Shown: positions 1 through 12,689, counted from the stretch's first letter. The stretch: DNA of 64,000 bases from Protonemura montana (GCA_947568835.1 OX387611.1:8498001-8562000), one strand, 5' to 3'. The notes: generated by a model from the sequence alone, not told the origin. Numbers and translations are program-made.

Positions 1-284
1 AAAGGAGTGAAAATCACTCTTTCTAGTGTCGGTATATTTGACTCATTTGAAAGAGTGATTTAAGTTCTTACTTTCAAAGGAGTGAATTTGACTCACATTG
101 TGGTGGATAGCTTTTCATTATCGAAAGAGTGAAAAAATGACTCTTTTGGCGTGGAATTTGACTCATGTTATTTTAGCGTGTACGATTAGGTTTGTAGGTT
201 TGGCAGAGTTCCAGCACTTTTGTTGAACGTTCTGCCATTGATTCTATCGCCCCAGTGCCAATATTAATACAAACTGTCAGTCGA
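1..284. other. Left edge, no gene seen
   Basis: Contains four TTTGACTCAT/ATGACTC-like motifs and AAAGAGTGA-like repeats within 170 nt (near 37, 88, 133, 156), a loose degenerate tandem structure. Nothing coding. Confidence 0.5.
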
Positions 285-700
285 ACTGTCTCGTGAGATC
301 ACCGATGTTGAGCAACACTACACAAGGTCAGATATTGGAAGGGTCACTATCACACACCTGGCCATTTCTATTTGGGATAAAGGTGGAAGGGATAAAAGTT
401 AGTACAGCAACTTCATGAGACTTTCTTATCAACCCCTCGACATCATGGATTTGTAGAGGAATTCTGTTGTTCACGTTGTACCGGCCTTAGGAGGGGAAGT
501 TAAGGTGGTCTCTTTGGTGCTCTTCGACAGGAGTAGGCTACGTGCCAGCACCGATTTTCCCTCATCCCTTCTACGCTAGGTTAGATTCGTCATAATCCTC
601 ATCATCATCAACTCATTCACAAGACTCAATAGACCAGTGCTACAGGGCCCGTTGTCAAAACAGTGCGTCGTCAAACCCCACTAATCAATCGATTATCTAA
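285..700 (+). mobile_element. 5S-derived SINE, diverged copy
   Basis: Same order as the 5.2-kb copy: head GTGAGATCACCGATGTTGAGC, body with CTCGACATCATGGATTTG and TGGTGCTCTTCGACAGGAG, tail AAAACAGTGCGTCGTCAAAC. The head has several substitutions, so the copy is older. Confidence 0.75.
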
Positions 701-1859
701 TGGAAATTGTTATGCCATTAAGTTCATAGGTTTACTAAGGGTCCCAATTCTTAACGTTGAACCACTGGATTTATAGGTTTAGTCGGAGACCCAGCGCTTA
801 ATTTAAACTTTTTGTCATTGAGTGAGTGGGTTTAATCAGAATTCCAGAGCCAATGATAAGCGTGCCGTTGGGTTTAAAAGTTTTGATTAGCAAAAGGAAA
901 ATGGTGGACACACAGGAGAACATTTGAAATTTTTTGTTAACGACAGTTGGCCCGCTTGTCAACCTAAAACGTACGGTGGCTCCTCTCTTTGCCGGAAGAA
1001 GTATGTGCTATCGCTCAAGGGGATTTCATCACAGCAACAACTGGCAGTTTTAGGAACCACATCGCCGACCGGTTGTGGTCGTCGTTGATAACAACGTCCC
1101 AAATTGAATCGATTGCGGTTTTCACAGCTCCTTTGCTCCTTGTAGACTATTGCCAATAACTTCAGAGAAATTAACAACGGTTTTAATTAACACTATTCGT
1201 AAAATAATAATAACAATATATATAATAAGTATATAGATATATTTCTTTTTTCAACTAAATCCATATGTTACAAGTAAATGGTGTCCCACAAAGTTTAAAG
1301 AAGCTTGTCCTCAGGGCACCTGAACAACTAAATAAGACAATTTTCTATCATTGTGAAGCAAGCCTGTGAGTGAACATTACATAGTCATATAGATACATAA
1401 TTATTTTACATCATTCTATAATAATACATCGCCAAAATAATATAATACAATTTCACAGTCTATTTTACCATAATTATGCTATTTTAATAAAAATAATAAT
1501 AATAATAATGATAATAATATAGTTTATTGCCCAGGATAATCAAGAAAAAATTATTTATAGACAGTCAATAAATGTTTTAATTTGTTTTTAAAGAATTTAC
1601 GACTCATACTGTATTCGTCCATTATGATAAAAACAATTTTCTAATAAAATGTCATTTAACTTCATTTTGAAACTAAATTCTTTCCCGGCTTTATATTGCG
1701 GTGGCAAAGCGTTGTACAGTTTTCGGCCGCCATATTTAGGCCTTTGATGTACTTTGACAGCACTAAAATACCCCTATTTCTGGTGCAAGATTACTCCACT
1801 TTCACTGAGGTCACTGAGATCAGGTATACATATTATTATATCTAATCACAGACTGAGTA
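701..1859. other. Intergenic, no gene seen
   Basis: AT-rich, with AAT/ATA-rich low complexity at 1200-1530. No exon with plausible splice sites was found on either strand. Confidence 0.5.
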
Positions 1860-1925
1860 ACCGATTGATTAGTGGGGTTTAACGACGCAATGTTTTGACA
1901 GCGCGCTGGTGTAATGGCGTCTGGC
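1860..1925 (-). repeat. 5S-SINE tail fragment
   Basis: GGGGTTTAACGACGCAATG and TGTAATGGCGTCTGGCTGAG correspond to the 3' part of the SINE on the minus strand. Only about 65 nt remain. Confidence 0.6.
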
Positions 1926-1991
1926 TGAGTAATCTGAGAAAATTGTAATATCACATGTTTAATGCAAATTAAGTGGGTATTAAGTATGGTT

Positions 1992-2138
1992 TAAAGAAAA
2001 ACTATTTCAAATGGGTTTTGAATGGTTAGTAAATGACAACTATAACTATAAGTGAGGACAGCATTTAAAATCCATTTCAAATAGTTTTTCTTAAAACTAG
2101 TGCTAAGGATGAATCAAGTAGACATGAGTCTAAAAACC
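1992..2138. mobile_element. Short element with inverted arms, flanked by a 13-bp direct repeat
   Basis: Two inverted arms (AAGAAAAACTATTTCAAATG and CATTTCAAATAGTTTTTCTT) and the end TGAGTCTAAAAACC lie between perfect ATTAAGTATGGTT repeats (1979-1991, 2139-2151). Same family as 19337, 24606, 26995, 36107 and about 40800. Confidence 0.72.
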
Positions 2139-2151
2139 ATTAAGTATGGTT

Positions 2152-4613
2152 ATTTACATCATGCGATTTTTGAGAAGACACTGTTTCAAAGCGCTGTGTA
2201 TGAATTTGTTGCCGCTATCTCTTATGGTAAATATGTATCTTACTTTACTTTTGCCTAATTTCTCTTACAATTGTGCTAAGCTCGCTTCATTGGTGCAGTA
2301 AAAATTTTCCTGGTTTTATGATTTACCTACACAAATATAAAAAAAAAAATAATAAAAATGGGAAATTTACCTTCAAACGTGGTATTTGTTCTAAGACATT
2401 ATTCGGTCACACCAAAGACAATAAATGTTCTAGCTGACAATATTTTTACTTTGTGCTTTTTTTCGTTTAAAATTTGAACCTAGAGAAATTAAGGTGTAAA
2501 TTTGAATCCACTGCTCAAGTTCAACGAAGATAGTGCCAGACATAACCGCAAAGTATTAGTAACAATAGTTTTCTCGTTTTAAGTAGGTTGTCCTTGAATG
2601 GATAGTATTTCGTTTTCGCGATAGAATATAGTTTAACATTGCTATTCAAATATTGGATTTCAATGGGAAGTTCAATATGTCGAAGGACTTGCGAGAAATA
2701 AATGCAAGTACGAAAGTAGGAATCTCGGTAACCTGACCCCGGAGAAGAAGGAAAATCGAGACTTGAATTGCAAGCTGTAAAAACCGTTACTCACTTCCTC
2801 CATAAATTTCTATTAGCTTATTGCGTGTCGTAATGTTATGCAAATCTTAAGGAAAGTTAATTCTCACCATCACAGTTTCGTTTAATTTGTGATCATTTTT
2901 GTTAAAACGCTAAAAACGAAATTTATGGCTAACCTTTAAATTTAAGAGTCTTAATTTTTGTTAAAACCGCAATCTTTTATAAAAAAAAAAAAATTTATAA
3001 AAAATCCATGTGCATATTTTTTGAATTTGATGAATTTACCCAGTTGGTTTCTTGTACAACCACCAGGCCAAGAAAGAAGGTATGTTATGCTACTAATTAG
3101 CTATATTAATATAGCTACGTTACTAATAAATCGTTTTTGAACAATATTGATTGTTGAATTTCAATGAATAGTTGTGTCCGTTTGCGCTCAACTTACTTTG
3201 CTTCTTTGCTCAATTCTTCTCGTTCAGTGTTCGTTTGTTATTTATTAAAAAAAAAACATGATGATTCAGAAAGGCTTTGTCCTGTCACATAAAATAAATT
3301 TTATTTAGCAGCCGTCACTATTTTCTCTCTGTCCAAATCACTGTTTAATATTTGAATCTGGAAGGACGGGGTTTAATTTTTAAACTGTCATTTGGAGGTC
3401 AAAGCAAGAAGTCACATTGATATTTTCTTTCTTTGTTTTGACCAAATATTCCGTTTCGAAGCAAACACATTGTTAAAAACTACTTTTATCTTGTTCCTCG
3501 TGAGTTGTCTCGATATTTTGGTTTGCAATTTGTAAAATATCATCGTCCTAAAGCAAATTAATCCGCCGGTTAAAATCACCACTAAACGGCGTTTAAGAGC
3601 GTTTCAAACAGCTATGATAAATTCGGCCCTAAGTACCAGAAACCAGAACCGGAATTTATTTAAAACAAATCAAACTAGGTGCTTAAAATTTAACCAACTG
3701 TTAAACATTGAAAGGCGTTCACAGTTGTGGTCTGACAAAATTTCAACACAGCCAAAATATTAGCTATTATTCAAGACAAACAAATTCAACAAAAAATACA
3801 AGATTCTCTTAGAAGAATTTCACACACCATTTTTTACGTTATAATTATGGGTTACAGATGCTCGAAGGCCATGAGACCGGCAATCGTTATTGGCGTTAAC
3901 ATCTTATAAACAGCAAGGAATTAAAAGTTAAGAGCTGAATTCACCACACTTAAGTTATTCAAAACTTCAATTTCGTTTACAATTCGCCGAAGAGGAGTCG
4001 AGCATTCGGGGAAATGCGTCATGAACCAGTCCCCCCTGCCCCCTGTCACCTCCCACAACACCCAATCACATTCCGAGGGGTATTTAAAGTTGATTGGTCG
4101 CCCGATACCACCCATATTTTACATAATTTTGAACCTGCTTTTCCAGCTGAGTAAAATAATAAACGAAACGAAACAACCTTTAACCCCCACTCGCATGACT
4201 TGCACAACTATTTTATGACTTCCTTTACAGCACATCTTTTGAATTATAGACACTTGCATGACGTTGATAAAAACCATGCCTTTGATAAATAGGAACCTGT
4301 TAGCTTTTAGCGTTGATATACAGTCTCCATTACGTTGCACAAATCTATAAATATATTATTTGAATTCTGAAAGGTAATTACTGTACCTAATAATAATATA
4401 CTTCTGCCTATAACAAACATTTGCAATTTAAAACAGATTTTAAATGATCAAACGCATCCTACGTCAAATTGGAGTTATTCGAGTTTGACAGGTTGTGACG
4501 TGATATAGCGTCACTAGAATCAGAGTGACTGTGAGTATTCACAGTCTCATGATTTTACTCCTTGGAGATCCGTAATTCCTATAAAATGCACTAAAAATCG
4601 TCTCAAAAATTAT
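2152..4613. other. Intergenic, no gene seen
   Basis: AT-rich unique-looking sequence. A block at 4500-4566 (CACTAGAATCAGAGTGACTG, ACTCCTTGGAG) recurs inverted at 18190-18245 within a Tdc intron. The small overlapping open frames near 3.9-4.3 kb lack family marks. Confidence 0.5.
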
Positions 4614-4692
4614 GTGTCAAAGTAGCTCAATTAGTTAGAGCTACACCCGTGACAGATGGAGATCGGGATGCGAGTCCCCGTTTGGACACCAA
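4614..4692 (+). tRNA. tRNA-like sequence, degenerate (pseudogene or SINE head)
   Basis: An A-box-like GTAGCTCAATTAGTTAGAGC and a B-box-like GATGCGAGTCCCC are at tRNA spacing, and the ends GTGTC / GACAC can pair. The D stem (TAGC/GCTA) is good, but no anticodon stem pairs properly and the T stem is imperfect, so a working tRNA is unlikely. Confidence 0.35.
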
Positions 4693-5159
4693 TATTCAAG
4701 ATATATTTATACATTTATATATTTAATTTTATATGTTGAAGACAGCAAGAATTTGCTTTTGAAGAACCCGTTGAATTAGAGCGTCGAATTAAAGGCGCAT
4801 TGCTTCATTTGATCCGCAAAACATGCTAGAATCAAAATTAAAATGGTACGTTTAGTCTAAATAAAAAATTAAACGCGTAAACCTCAATATATTTATAAGA
4901 AAACCCCTTTTTTATCTTCATACTATTATATACTCAGAGGCTAATGTTATATTATTTTACATTTTTATTAAACTATTTAAAAAAAAACAAAAAAAAAACG
5001 TATATTTTTTAAGTGCCCGTTAAATAATAAACAGACCGTTAACAAACAAAACAGAACCGCTAATCGTCTTTTGCCAAGCAATGTGCAAATTAACCGAATG
5101 TTCATAAGTTACAAACGACTGAAAAACAAGCCGGTCAACCCATCATCAATACATGAATA

Positions 5160-5563
5160 GTGAGATCACCGAAGTTAAGCAACACTGCGCTGAGTCAGGT
5201 ATTGAATGGGTGACCATTATACACATGACCAGTTCTGTTCGGGAGAGAGGTTGGAGGGATGAAAGTTAGTACAGCAACTTCACTCGCCTTGCTTATCAAC
5301 CTTTCGACAGCATGGATTTCTGGAGGAATCCTGCTGTTCGAGTTGTACCGTCCTTCGGAAGGGACGTGAAGCCGGTGGTCCCCTTGGTGCTTTTCGACAG
5401 GAGTAGGCTACGTGCCGGCACCGGGTTTCCCCTCCTCCCTTCTAGGCTAGGTTAGGTTCATCATCATCCTCATCATCATCCACTCATTCACCGACGCCAT
5501 TAGACCAGTGCCGCAGGGCCAGTTGTCAAAACAGTGTGTCGTTAAACACCACAAATAATAATA
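5160..5563 (+). mobile_element. SINE with 5S-rRNA-derived head, full-length copy
   Basis: The head (GAGATCACCGAAGTTAAGC ... GGGTCAGGTATTG ... TGGGTGACC) matches the middle of 5S rRNA, including the internal A box, intermediate element and C box. The body ends TCGTTAAACACCACAAATAATAATAAA. A 12-bp direct repeat AATACATGAATA flanks it (5148-5159 and 5564-5575), a target-site duplication typical of LINE-driven retroposition. Type copy for this window. Confidence 0.85.
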
Positions 5564-5984
5564 AATACATGAATAATAAAACATACATAAAAAAAACAGA
5601 CAAACACACACAAATGTAATTACCGTAATGCCACAAACTACAATACCCTGGGTCATCGTCAAGCTCCACGATCTCTCTGCATCTCCGACCAGACAGCAAT
5701 GACGTCATCTCCTTTCCAAGGATTGGACCAGTTTAAAAATTAACCGGTCCGGTTCTTGACGTCGGAATCCCCAGTACCCGGCAATGACGTAGGAACATTT
5801 GCCGGCCGATCGAAATCATGAATGAAACGCCCACGTTCGACAGGTGGCAGAGTGCTCTATTGCTGTCTCTTTCTTCAGCGCATGACAATGCAAATGAGTC
5901 ACATAATTTCGACATGCACAAAATATAGTAACCGAATGGCATTCTTATTTGAATAGGTACACAACACAATGCTATGTACACTGC

Positions 5985-6755
5985 AGAAACTACGGCTGGT
6001 TCACCGCAAAGGAGCGGACGCTCACCGTCGCTTCTGTGCTGGACATTCCGTGACAGGGTGCTTGTTTCGCTCCACGCAAAGAAGCGGACACTCGCCGTCG
6101 CCTCTGTGCTGGACATTCCGTGACAGGGTGCTTGTTTCGCTCCACGCAAAGAAGCGGACACTCGCCGTCACCTCTGTGCTGGATATTCCGTGACAGGGTG
6201 CTTGTTTCGCTCCACGCAAAGGAGCGGACACTCGCCGTCGCCTCTGTGCTGGACATTCCGTGATAGGGTGCTTGTTTCGCTCCACGCAAAGGAGCGGACA
6301 CTCGCCGTCGCCTCTGTGCTGGACATTCCGTGACAGGGCGCTTGTTTCGCTCCACGCAAAGAAGCGGACACTCGCCGTCGCCTCTGTGCTGGACATTCCG
6401 TGACAGGGTGCTTGTTTCGCTCCACGCAAAGAAGCGGACACTCGCCGTCGCCTCTGTGCTGGACATTCCGTGCCAGGGTGCTTGTTTTGCTCCCCGCAAA
6501 GGAGCGGACACTCGCCGTCGCCTCTGTGCTGGACATTCCGTGACAGGGTGCTTGTTTCGCTCCACGCAAAGAAGCGGACACTCGCCGTCGCCTCTGTGCT
6601 GGACATTCCGTGCCAGGGTGCTTGTTTTGCTCCACGCAAAGAAGCGGACACTCGCCGTCGCCTCTGTGCTGGACATTCCGTGCCAGGGTGCTTGTTTTGC
6701 TCCCCGCAAAGGAGCGGACACTCGCCGTTACCTCTTTGCTGAACATTCCGTGAAT
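5985..6755. repeat. 70-bp minisatellite, about 11 copies
   Basis: The unit contains GGACATTCCGTGACAGGGTG, CTTGTTTCGCTCCACGCAAA and GCGGACACTCGCCGTCGCCT. Units differ by a few substitutions (TGACAGG/TGCCAGG, GAAG/GGAG). All three minus-strand frames stay open because the unit lacks stops there. The GC content is much higher than in the flanks. Confidence 0.95.
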
Positions 6756-7127
6756 AAGTATTTCATGACAGGACATGAGAGTACTTTTGCAGTCGTGCAG
6801 AAATTTAAATTGGAACTTTCAAGCGTAATCCCCTACGAAATTTTTGTTAGACACTTTATGATGATCTAATTCGTTGAACACGAACTGCAAGAGATACAAA
6901 AAGAACACTTGCTATGTCATTCAGCTTCCTCCACTAGAAGGATATCCAAGATTAAAAAAAAAAAAAAAAAAACTGACGACAATTTTTAATGAATTGGCGA
7001 GGGAAATACAAAAAAACTTCCTTCCTTCCAAAACCCAACATGACTGTTGTCGATGACTCAGTACAAAAGCAAGAAAATATTTTTAAAAATAAAGCTAGAT
7101 TTATCTTCTATAAATGTCAGCGAAGAA

Positions 7128-7485
7128 CCTTACCAAGGGGAAAACCCGGTGCCGGCACGTAGCTTACTCCTGCCGAAGAGCACCAAGGGGACCACCGGCT
7201 TAACGTCCCTTCCGAAGGAAGGTACATCTCGAACAGCAGGATTCCTCTTCAAATCCATGCTATCAAAAGGTTGATAAACAAGGCGATACTTGCTTACATC
7301 CCTCTAACTTCTCTCCCGAACAAAACTGGTCTTGTGTATGGTGTTGACCCATCCAACACTAGACCCAGCAAAGAGTTGATTAACCTAGGTGATCGCAAGA
7401 GACCCGGTATTTCCAACACGCCAAATCGTTCGGGGGTCACCCAATCAAAACCGGACTTAACTTAATGTTGCTTAACTGCGGCCAA
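7128..7485 (-). mobile_element. 5S-derived SINE, reverse copy with a doubled 5S head
   Basis: Reading the minus strand, two 5S-like heads (TTAAGCAACAT and a second after AACACGCCAAATCGTTC) precede the SINE body (CTTCGGAAGGGACGTTAAGC, GTGCCGGCACCGGGTTTTCC). The tail beyond the TTCCCC box is missing. Confidence 0.7.
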
Positions 7486-7721
7486 AATCTCTTACGAAAA
7501 ACCAAAACCAAGAAACTATAAACCCACTCTTTGATAAAATTCCCACCTGTCTAATAAAATATACTGGGCAGTGAGAGAGTATCACCTCGCCATTGCCTCG
7601 GGGCTCGTGACGTAAAACTCCGGTCGCAATGACGTAGGATGATGGCCTCTCACTTGGCGGTCGAGACAGACTGGTCAGAACTGTGCTCGATTTCTGGGCG
7701 TTCTTGTAGACCGCTGACTGA

Positions 7722-8065
7722 TTAGTTAGTGGTGTTTAACGACGCACTGTTTTGAAAACGGGTCCTGTGACACTGGTCAAATGACGTTGGTGAATGAGTG
7801 GATGATGCTGAGAATGCTGATAAAGCTAACCTAGCGTAGAAGGGTGGAGGGGAAACCCGGGTGCCTGCAAGGAGCCTACTCCTGTCGAATGGCACCAGGG
7901 GGACCACAGGTTTAACGTCCCTTCCGATGGACGGTGCAATCCGATCAACAGGATTCCTAAAAAAAAATCATGCTGTTGAGAGGTTGATAATTGCAAGGCG
8001 AGTGAAGTTGTTGTACTAACTTTCATCCCTCCATCCTCTCTCCCGAACAGAACTGGGCATGACTG
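7722..8065 (-). mobile_element. 5S-derived SINE, reverse copy lacking the head
   Basis: The minus strand reads CAGTTCTGTTCGGGAGAG through GTTTCCCCTCCACCC to CAGTGCGTCGTTAAACACCAC. The 5S head before CAGTTCTG is absent or lost. It lies 240 nt from the previous copy in the same orientation. Confidence 0.72.
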
Positions 8066-8752
8066 TCATTGTTACGATTACCACCGAAGTGCTAATGTTC
8101 AACTGACCTCACGAATAATGACCGCCAGATGACTTATTTGCCAACAAAAATGGAGTCACCGTAATGTCAGTTGTAAGGAGATTTCCTTACGTAATTCCTT
8201 GCAGATTACTCTCATTTGAGATTAGTTCCCGGTTAATTAATCTTTATTTGTGCTAACCTCAACGATTGATAAACGTGTATCGATATTTTGAGTCGCTTAA
8301 TTGAAGAGGTTTGTTAAAAAGAACGGCATCAAGCGCATTCGGTTGGCACATGCTATTACTACGTTTTGCCGGCTCTTTGGCCCTTTGGCCCATAACCTCA
8401 ATGGTATGATGTTACTTTTAAGTTACTTCTAAGTTCTCTTAGAACTCCAAGCTAGATATTTACTCAAATTAAAAAGTTACTATAGAACTTCATATCCTAC
8501 ATATTATATTACGTTTCTAATTGTATAACATTTTATGATACATGATTTGATTATTAATTATTATAATATTGAAGTATTTTTTAAATAAATTATCTCCAAT
8601 TGCATAATTTTACCCCCATTTAAAGACCAGAATTAAACCGCTTTACTTCCTAATGCCGATAGTAGCAGCACGTGAATTTTGCGAGCAGCGTTTTATCCCG
8701 TCTCTACCGACCGCCTCTAGATCTCATGGGAATGCTGTTGGGTCGGAACGTG
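8066..8752. other. Sequence upstream of the candidate Tdc promoter
   Basis: AT-rich, especially 8440-8600. No repeat family or exon recognised. GC content rises at 8650 just before the TATA box. Confidence 0.45.
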
Positions 8753-8897
8753 TATATAAGTTGTCAACTAGCTTGAGAAGCAGTCATAACCAAGGTCGAG
8801 CCACAGCGGAAAGGTCCGTGCTGAGCAGTTGGCGCTTATTTGTTCTGTGCAGTGATTTGTGTTTCTCGGCTTAGTGTGGATTATTTTTGATAAAAAG
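8753..8897 (+). promoter_or_regulatory. Candidate core promoter and non-coding first exon for the decarboxylase gene
   Basis: A TATATAAG box at 8753-8760 is followed by an initiator-like GCAGTCAT with its A at 8782, the usual 29-nt spacing. About 115 nt downstream is a strong donor, AAAAAG|GTAGGT, after 8897. The next plus-strand acceptor with a start codon is 4 nt upstream of the Tdc ATG at 15341, and no other plus-strand gene lies between. I infer an untranslated first exon at about 8782-8897. The link is by position only; no transcript was seen. Confidence 0.38.
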
Positions 8898-11439
8898 GTA
8901 GGTGGTCATATTTTTTTTATATAAGGGTGGTTGAATAATGGGCATTTGAAAGAGGAATTACCAAAGCCGAAGGCGAAACTAGCTTTCTGGCTGTGACCGT
9001 GAAGATGATGGGTTTTTTTTCGGTAATTGTTAAATTGATTGTAGTGAAGTTTTTTTTTATTATAAATTAATTTTGAATATTTTCTTGATATCTTTGGATG
9101 GACTGTGCGATTGTGATTTGTGGATAGATTTTCGGTTTTCGTAGAGGAAAACGATTTTTTTTTAGCAAAGATAATTTTTTTGAAATGAATTTGCAGTAGG
9201 TAACGGTTATTCAAGACTGCATTTTTTAATTTTGCTCGCTGATTTTTTAAATTTTTTATATAGTAGAACTTTGTGAGATTTTATTATAGAAAAATACATA
9301 ACTCTTGATTATGAAGAAAGGACTTTTCGGTTATTTTCGTTTTTTAACAACTTTAAGCCATGCTAGAGCAACTTACAAAAGTATGTTGATAATTTCCAAT
9401 ACCTTTAAGGTTGCCACGTAACATTTTCCATTCAAAAATTAAAATCCAATCGTGGATTTATGAATTCAATGACAAAATAACAAACTCTTTAAAAAAACCA
9501 AGCGATGATAAAGGCTTACACCGAAACAAGTTTAACAAATCTTTTGAATTATTTCAATGTCATGATCATCAGCGCTAATGCTAAACAAGTGCTAACTAAC
9601 TCTGTCAACTTCTAGCAGATTTATCGCCAACGTAAAGTTATCGGTAATCAGTATATATGAGTTATCGGCCTTCTGACTTTAATTAATCTAATTAACGGCG
9701 TTGTACCCTGACGCTATCATAATTTACTACTTTGTGAAACACAAGTGCATTGTTTTGGTTTGAAGAATGCACGTCGAGCTACATTAGTAGGTTTCTCAAA
9801 GATCGTATCACAGACCAAAAATGTATTGTGTGGTTAGTTTATTTTCGATATTTTTATGAAGCCAACCGATTGGTCTTGTTACACAGATGTATCTCGAAGT
9901 TGATTTAAAACTGAGGAATGAAAACCGTACAGAGACGATTGAAGTTTGCCATGGTAGTCAACAAACCGTTCAGCCGGCCAAGCTTATTTAGTTATCTCCA
10001 CAGACCCAAACATCCCTAATAATAATATGTTTCAACTTGGCGACCGAGATTTTTAGATGTTGGTCGATTTCCAGTCAGTATTGGTTTTACGGGATAAATA
10101 TAATTACTGACGATGGCTCCAACCCACTGTCACTAGATCACTGGAATTCGGACCTGGCACCAATTTCAACTTTTCACATGTTTTAATGTGTTAAATTATT
10201 TTCCATCTCAATCCTAAGCCGTGTATTTAGTGGTGTCCGTGAAAAATGCAATGCAGAGTGTGAAGGAAATAATTCCAGAAAACAGCACTTTTCTCAGAAT
10301 AACATCATTTCTACATAACAATCTAGAGAAAGGTGTTGAGAACGTTGCGTACAAAATTGGTTTTTCTATCTCTATAGACATGACTGTTCTCGTAAAGGAA
10401 ACGGTCCGTACTTTAAAATCTTAAAAAAACTTTGATAAACTGCGTTTATCTCAGTGATATTTTGCTTAAAACTATTTTTAGAGAATTCCTCTTCTGCAAA
10501 TGTTAACTTTCAGATATAACAAAAAAAAAAAAACTGGACATTTTTGTGTAAATTCTTCTACAATGCGTTTGTGTACAACGCCCTTAATGCCGTTAAAAAA
10601 AAAGCATCTGCAAAAGAGATTGTCTTGTAGAACGTGTTTAAAAAATGGTTCAATATATTATTATTTGCGCCCTAAACAAAAGATTCTTTCAAGATTCACT
10701 GTCAAAAAATCAAAAAATGAAAAATATTTATTTAATTTGGATCAGTTTTACAAGCAAAGTGTTCTTTTTTGTGAAAAAATCTATCTGCTAATATTTTAAT
10801 TTGCTATAATTTGGCTGTTCCTGCAGTGCAATTTTAAATTGAATACCAATATACCTTCTTGCAAAAACATTTTATTAAATATTCTAAGCCTTTTACAAAA
10901 CGATACATTTTAAGCATGAAACCTCTCGACATAAGAGACATGCTTGTATTTCTTTTAAAATGGTTATGAGTATATAACCATTGCTATAACATTTTTTTTG
11001 AAATAATCAGGTTCTTTCCCCGTTCTTGGTCTCACTTTAAAAATGTAAACATTCGGGAATTTTCATAACATAAAATATTTTACGTTTCGAATTAAATGAG
11101 TTTTAGGAATTCTAGATTTAATTTAAATGTTGTCAACCTGGCTAATTCAGATGCACAATAGTCTCAACCTGTGATACCAGATAGAAGAATCACGATTCAC
11201 AAACACATCTGATTCGTTGTGTAACGGAAAATCAAAGTAGAGACACATAAAAATAAATAAAAAATTATATAATGAGGAGTTACGATGTATAGATGTAAAT
11301 CAAGAGTACCTTCTTGCACCTCTTGGTATCTAACTTCAAGGTCAAAATGTCCGCATTTGATTATCTTACATCATGATTTTCAAGATTTTAATAAAACTCG
11401 CTGCTTGTCCGACGATAATAATAATAAGTTATCGTTCCT

Positions 11440-12035
11440 CGTCGTGTTCGCCTGGGCATGTGACTCTGTCCCAGTGCAACTTTCACGTGTTCGACTGGGC
11501 ATGTGACTCTGTCCCAGTGCAACTTTCACGTGTTCGACTGGGCATGTGACTCTGCCCCAGTGCAACTTTCACGTGTTCGACTGGGCATGTGACTGCCCCA
11601 GTGCAACTTTGACGTGTTCGACTGGACATGTGACTCTGTCCCAGTGCAACTTTCACGTGTTCGACTGGGCATGTGACTCTGCCCCAGTGTAACTTTCACG
11701 TGTTCGACTGGGCATGTGACTCTGCCCCAGTGTAACTTTCACGTGTTCGACTGGACATGTGACTCTGTCCCAGTGTAACTTTCACGTGTTCGACTGGGCA
11801 TGTGACTCTGTCCCAGTGCAACTTTCACGTGTTCGACTGGCAGAGTTTCTCGCTCTCGGGTCACTCCCGGTGCACTTTTCTTCATCTGAAAATTTTGACG
11901 ATGCAATTGGAAATCAATTGAAAGCACTGACAGCTAGTGGTCATTTGTTCGGGTGAGAGCGCTCTCGCTCGGAGCTGGTGCGAACCCGGTGGAGAGCATG
12001 ACATTGTCGAGCTAGTCTTAAACCGGTCCTGGGGC
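11440..12035 (-). mobile_element. Minisatellite-bearing element (43-bp unit), reverse copy
   Basis: About nine 43-bp units with GGGCATGTGACTCTG, CCCAGTGCAACTTTCACGTG and TTCGACT (11452-11845) are followed by a unique flank with TTTCTCGCTCTCGGGTCACTC, GAGAGCGCTCTCGCTCGGAG and ACCCGGTGGAGAGCATGAC. The same unit and flank recur at 21.9-22.4 kb and 57.4-57.8 kb, so flank and satellite move together. Confidence 0.8.
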
Positions 12036-12689
12036 AGGCATCATAATTTTCAATTTTATGTGACGTTTTATTGAAATTTGAAACTAACAAGAAAAAAAAA
12101 ATCTGGTTAATTTGTACGAGATGAGTTTTTCGATCCTGATTCCTGAATATTAAATCAACTGGTCAACTTTTCAAAGTCAATATTTAACTAACCAGTAATT
12201 TAGCCAGCGTGAAAATAACTAATTTTAATAATATATATTACCGTGATAAGTAATACCTTTTGTTGGTTGCCCTGCCTAAGGAACCCCTTAAACTAACATG
12301 CTAAGAACGTGTTAAGTAATTATCTTTAACGAGTTGCTAATTGGTATATATTTATTTTGTAACTTTGTGGTATGTAGTCGGTTATTTCTCTTGGGCCCCG
12401 GTTTATTTTTAGCACGGCTATGTCCGCTTTCTATCGTGTAATGTTATCTAAAGCCACGGAATCGCAGAAGAGCCCGTTGACAGAAACTTGTTATTGTAAA
12501 ACATTCATCTCTACAAACATTCCACGCTGCTAGCAAAACTGAAAAGGTCAAAATATATTGTGTTAACATTCTGAAAGTATTCTTGCCTCCCAGATATCCT
12601 GTTTTGTAAGCTTTTAAACAAGTTTTCGTTAAAACACTAGCAGAACCCGCTTCCTAACGGCAACTTAAGATTTTGAGGGAGTGGGCATT

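Noticed and set aside
8906-9214. 102-codon minus-strand frame
   Set aside because: Lys/Asn/Phe composition typical of AT-rich noncoding DNA; lies in the putative Tdc intron.
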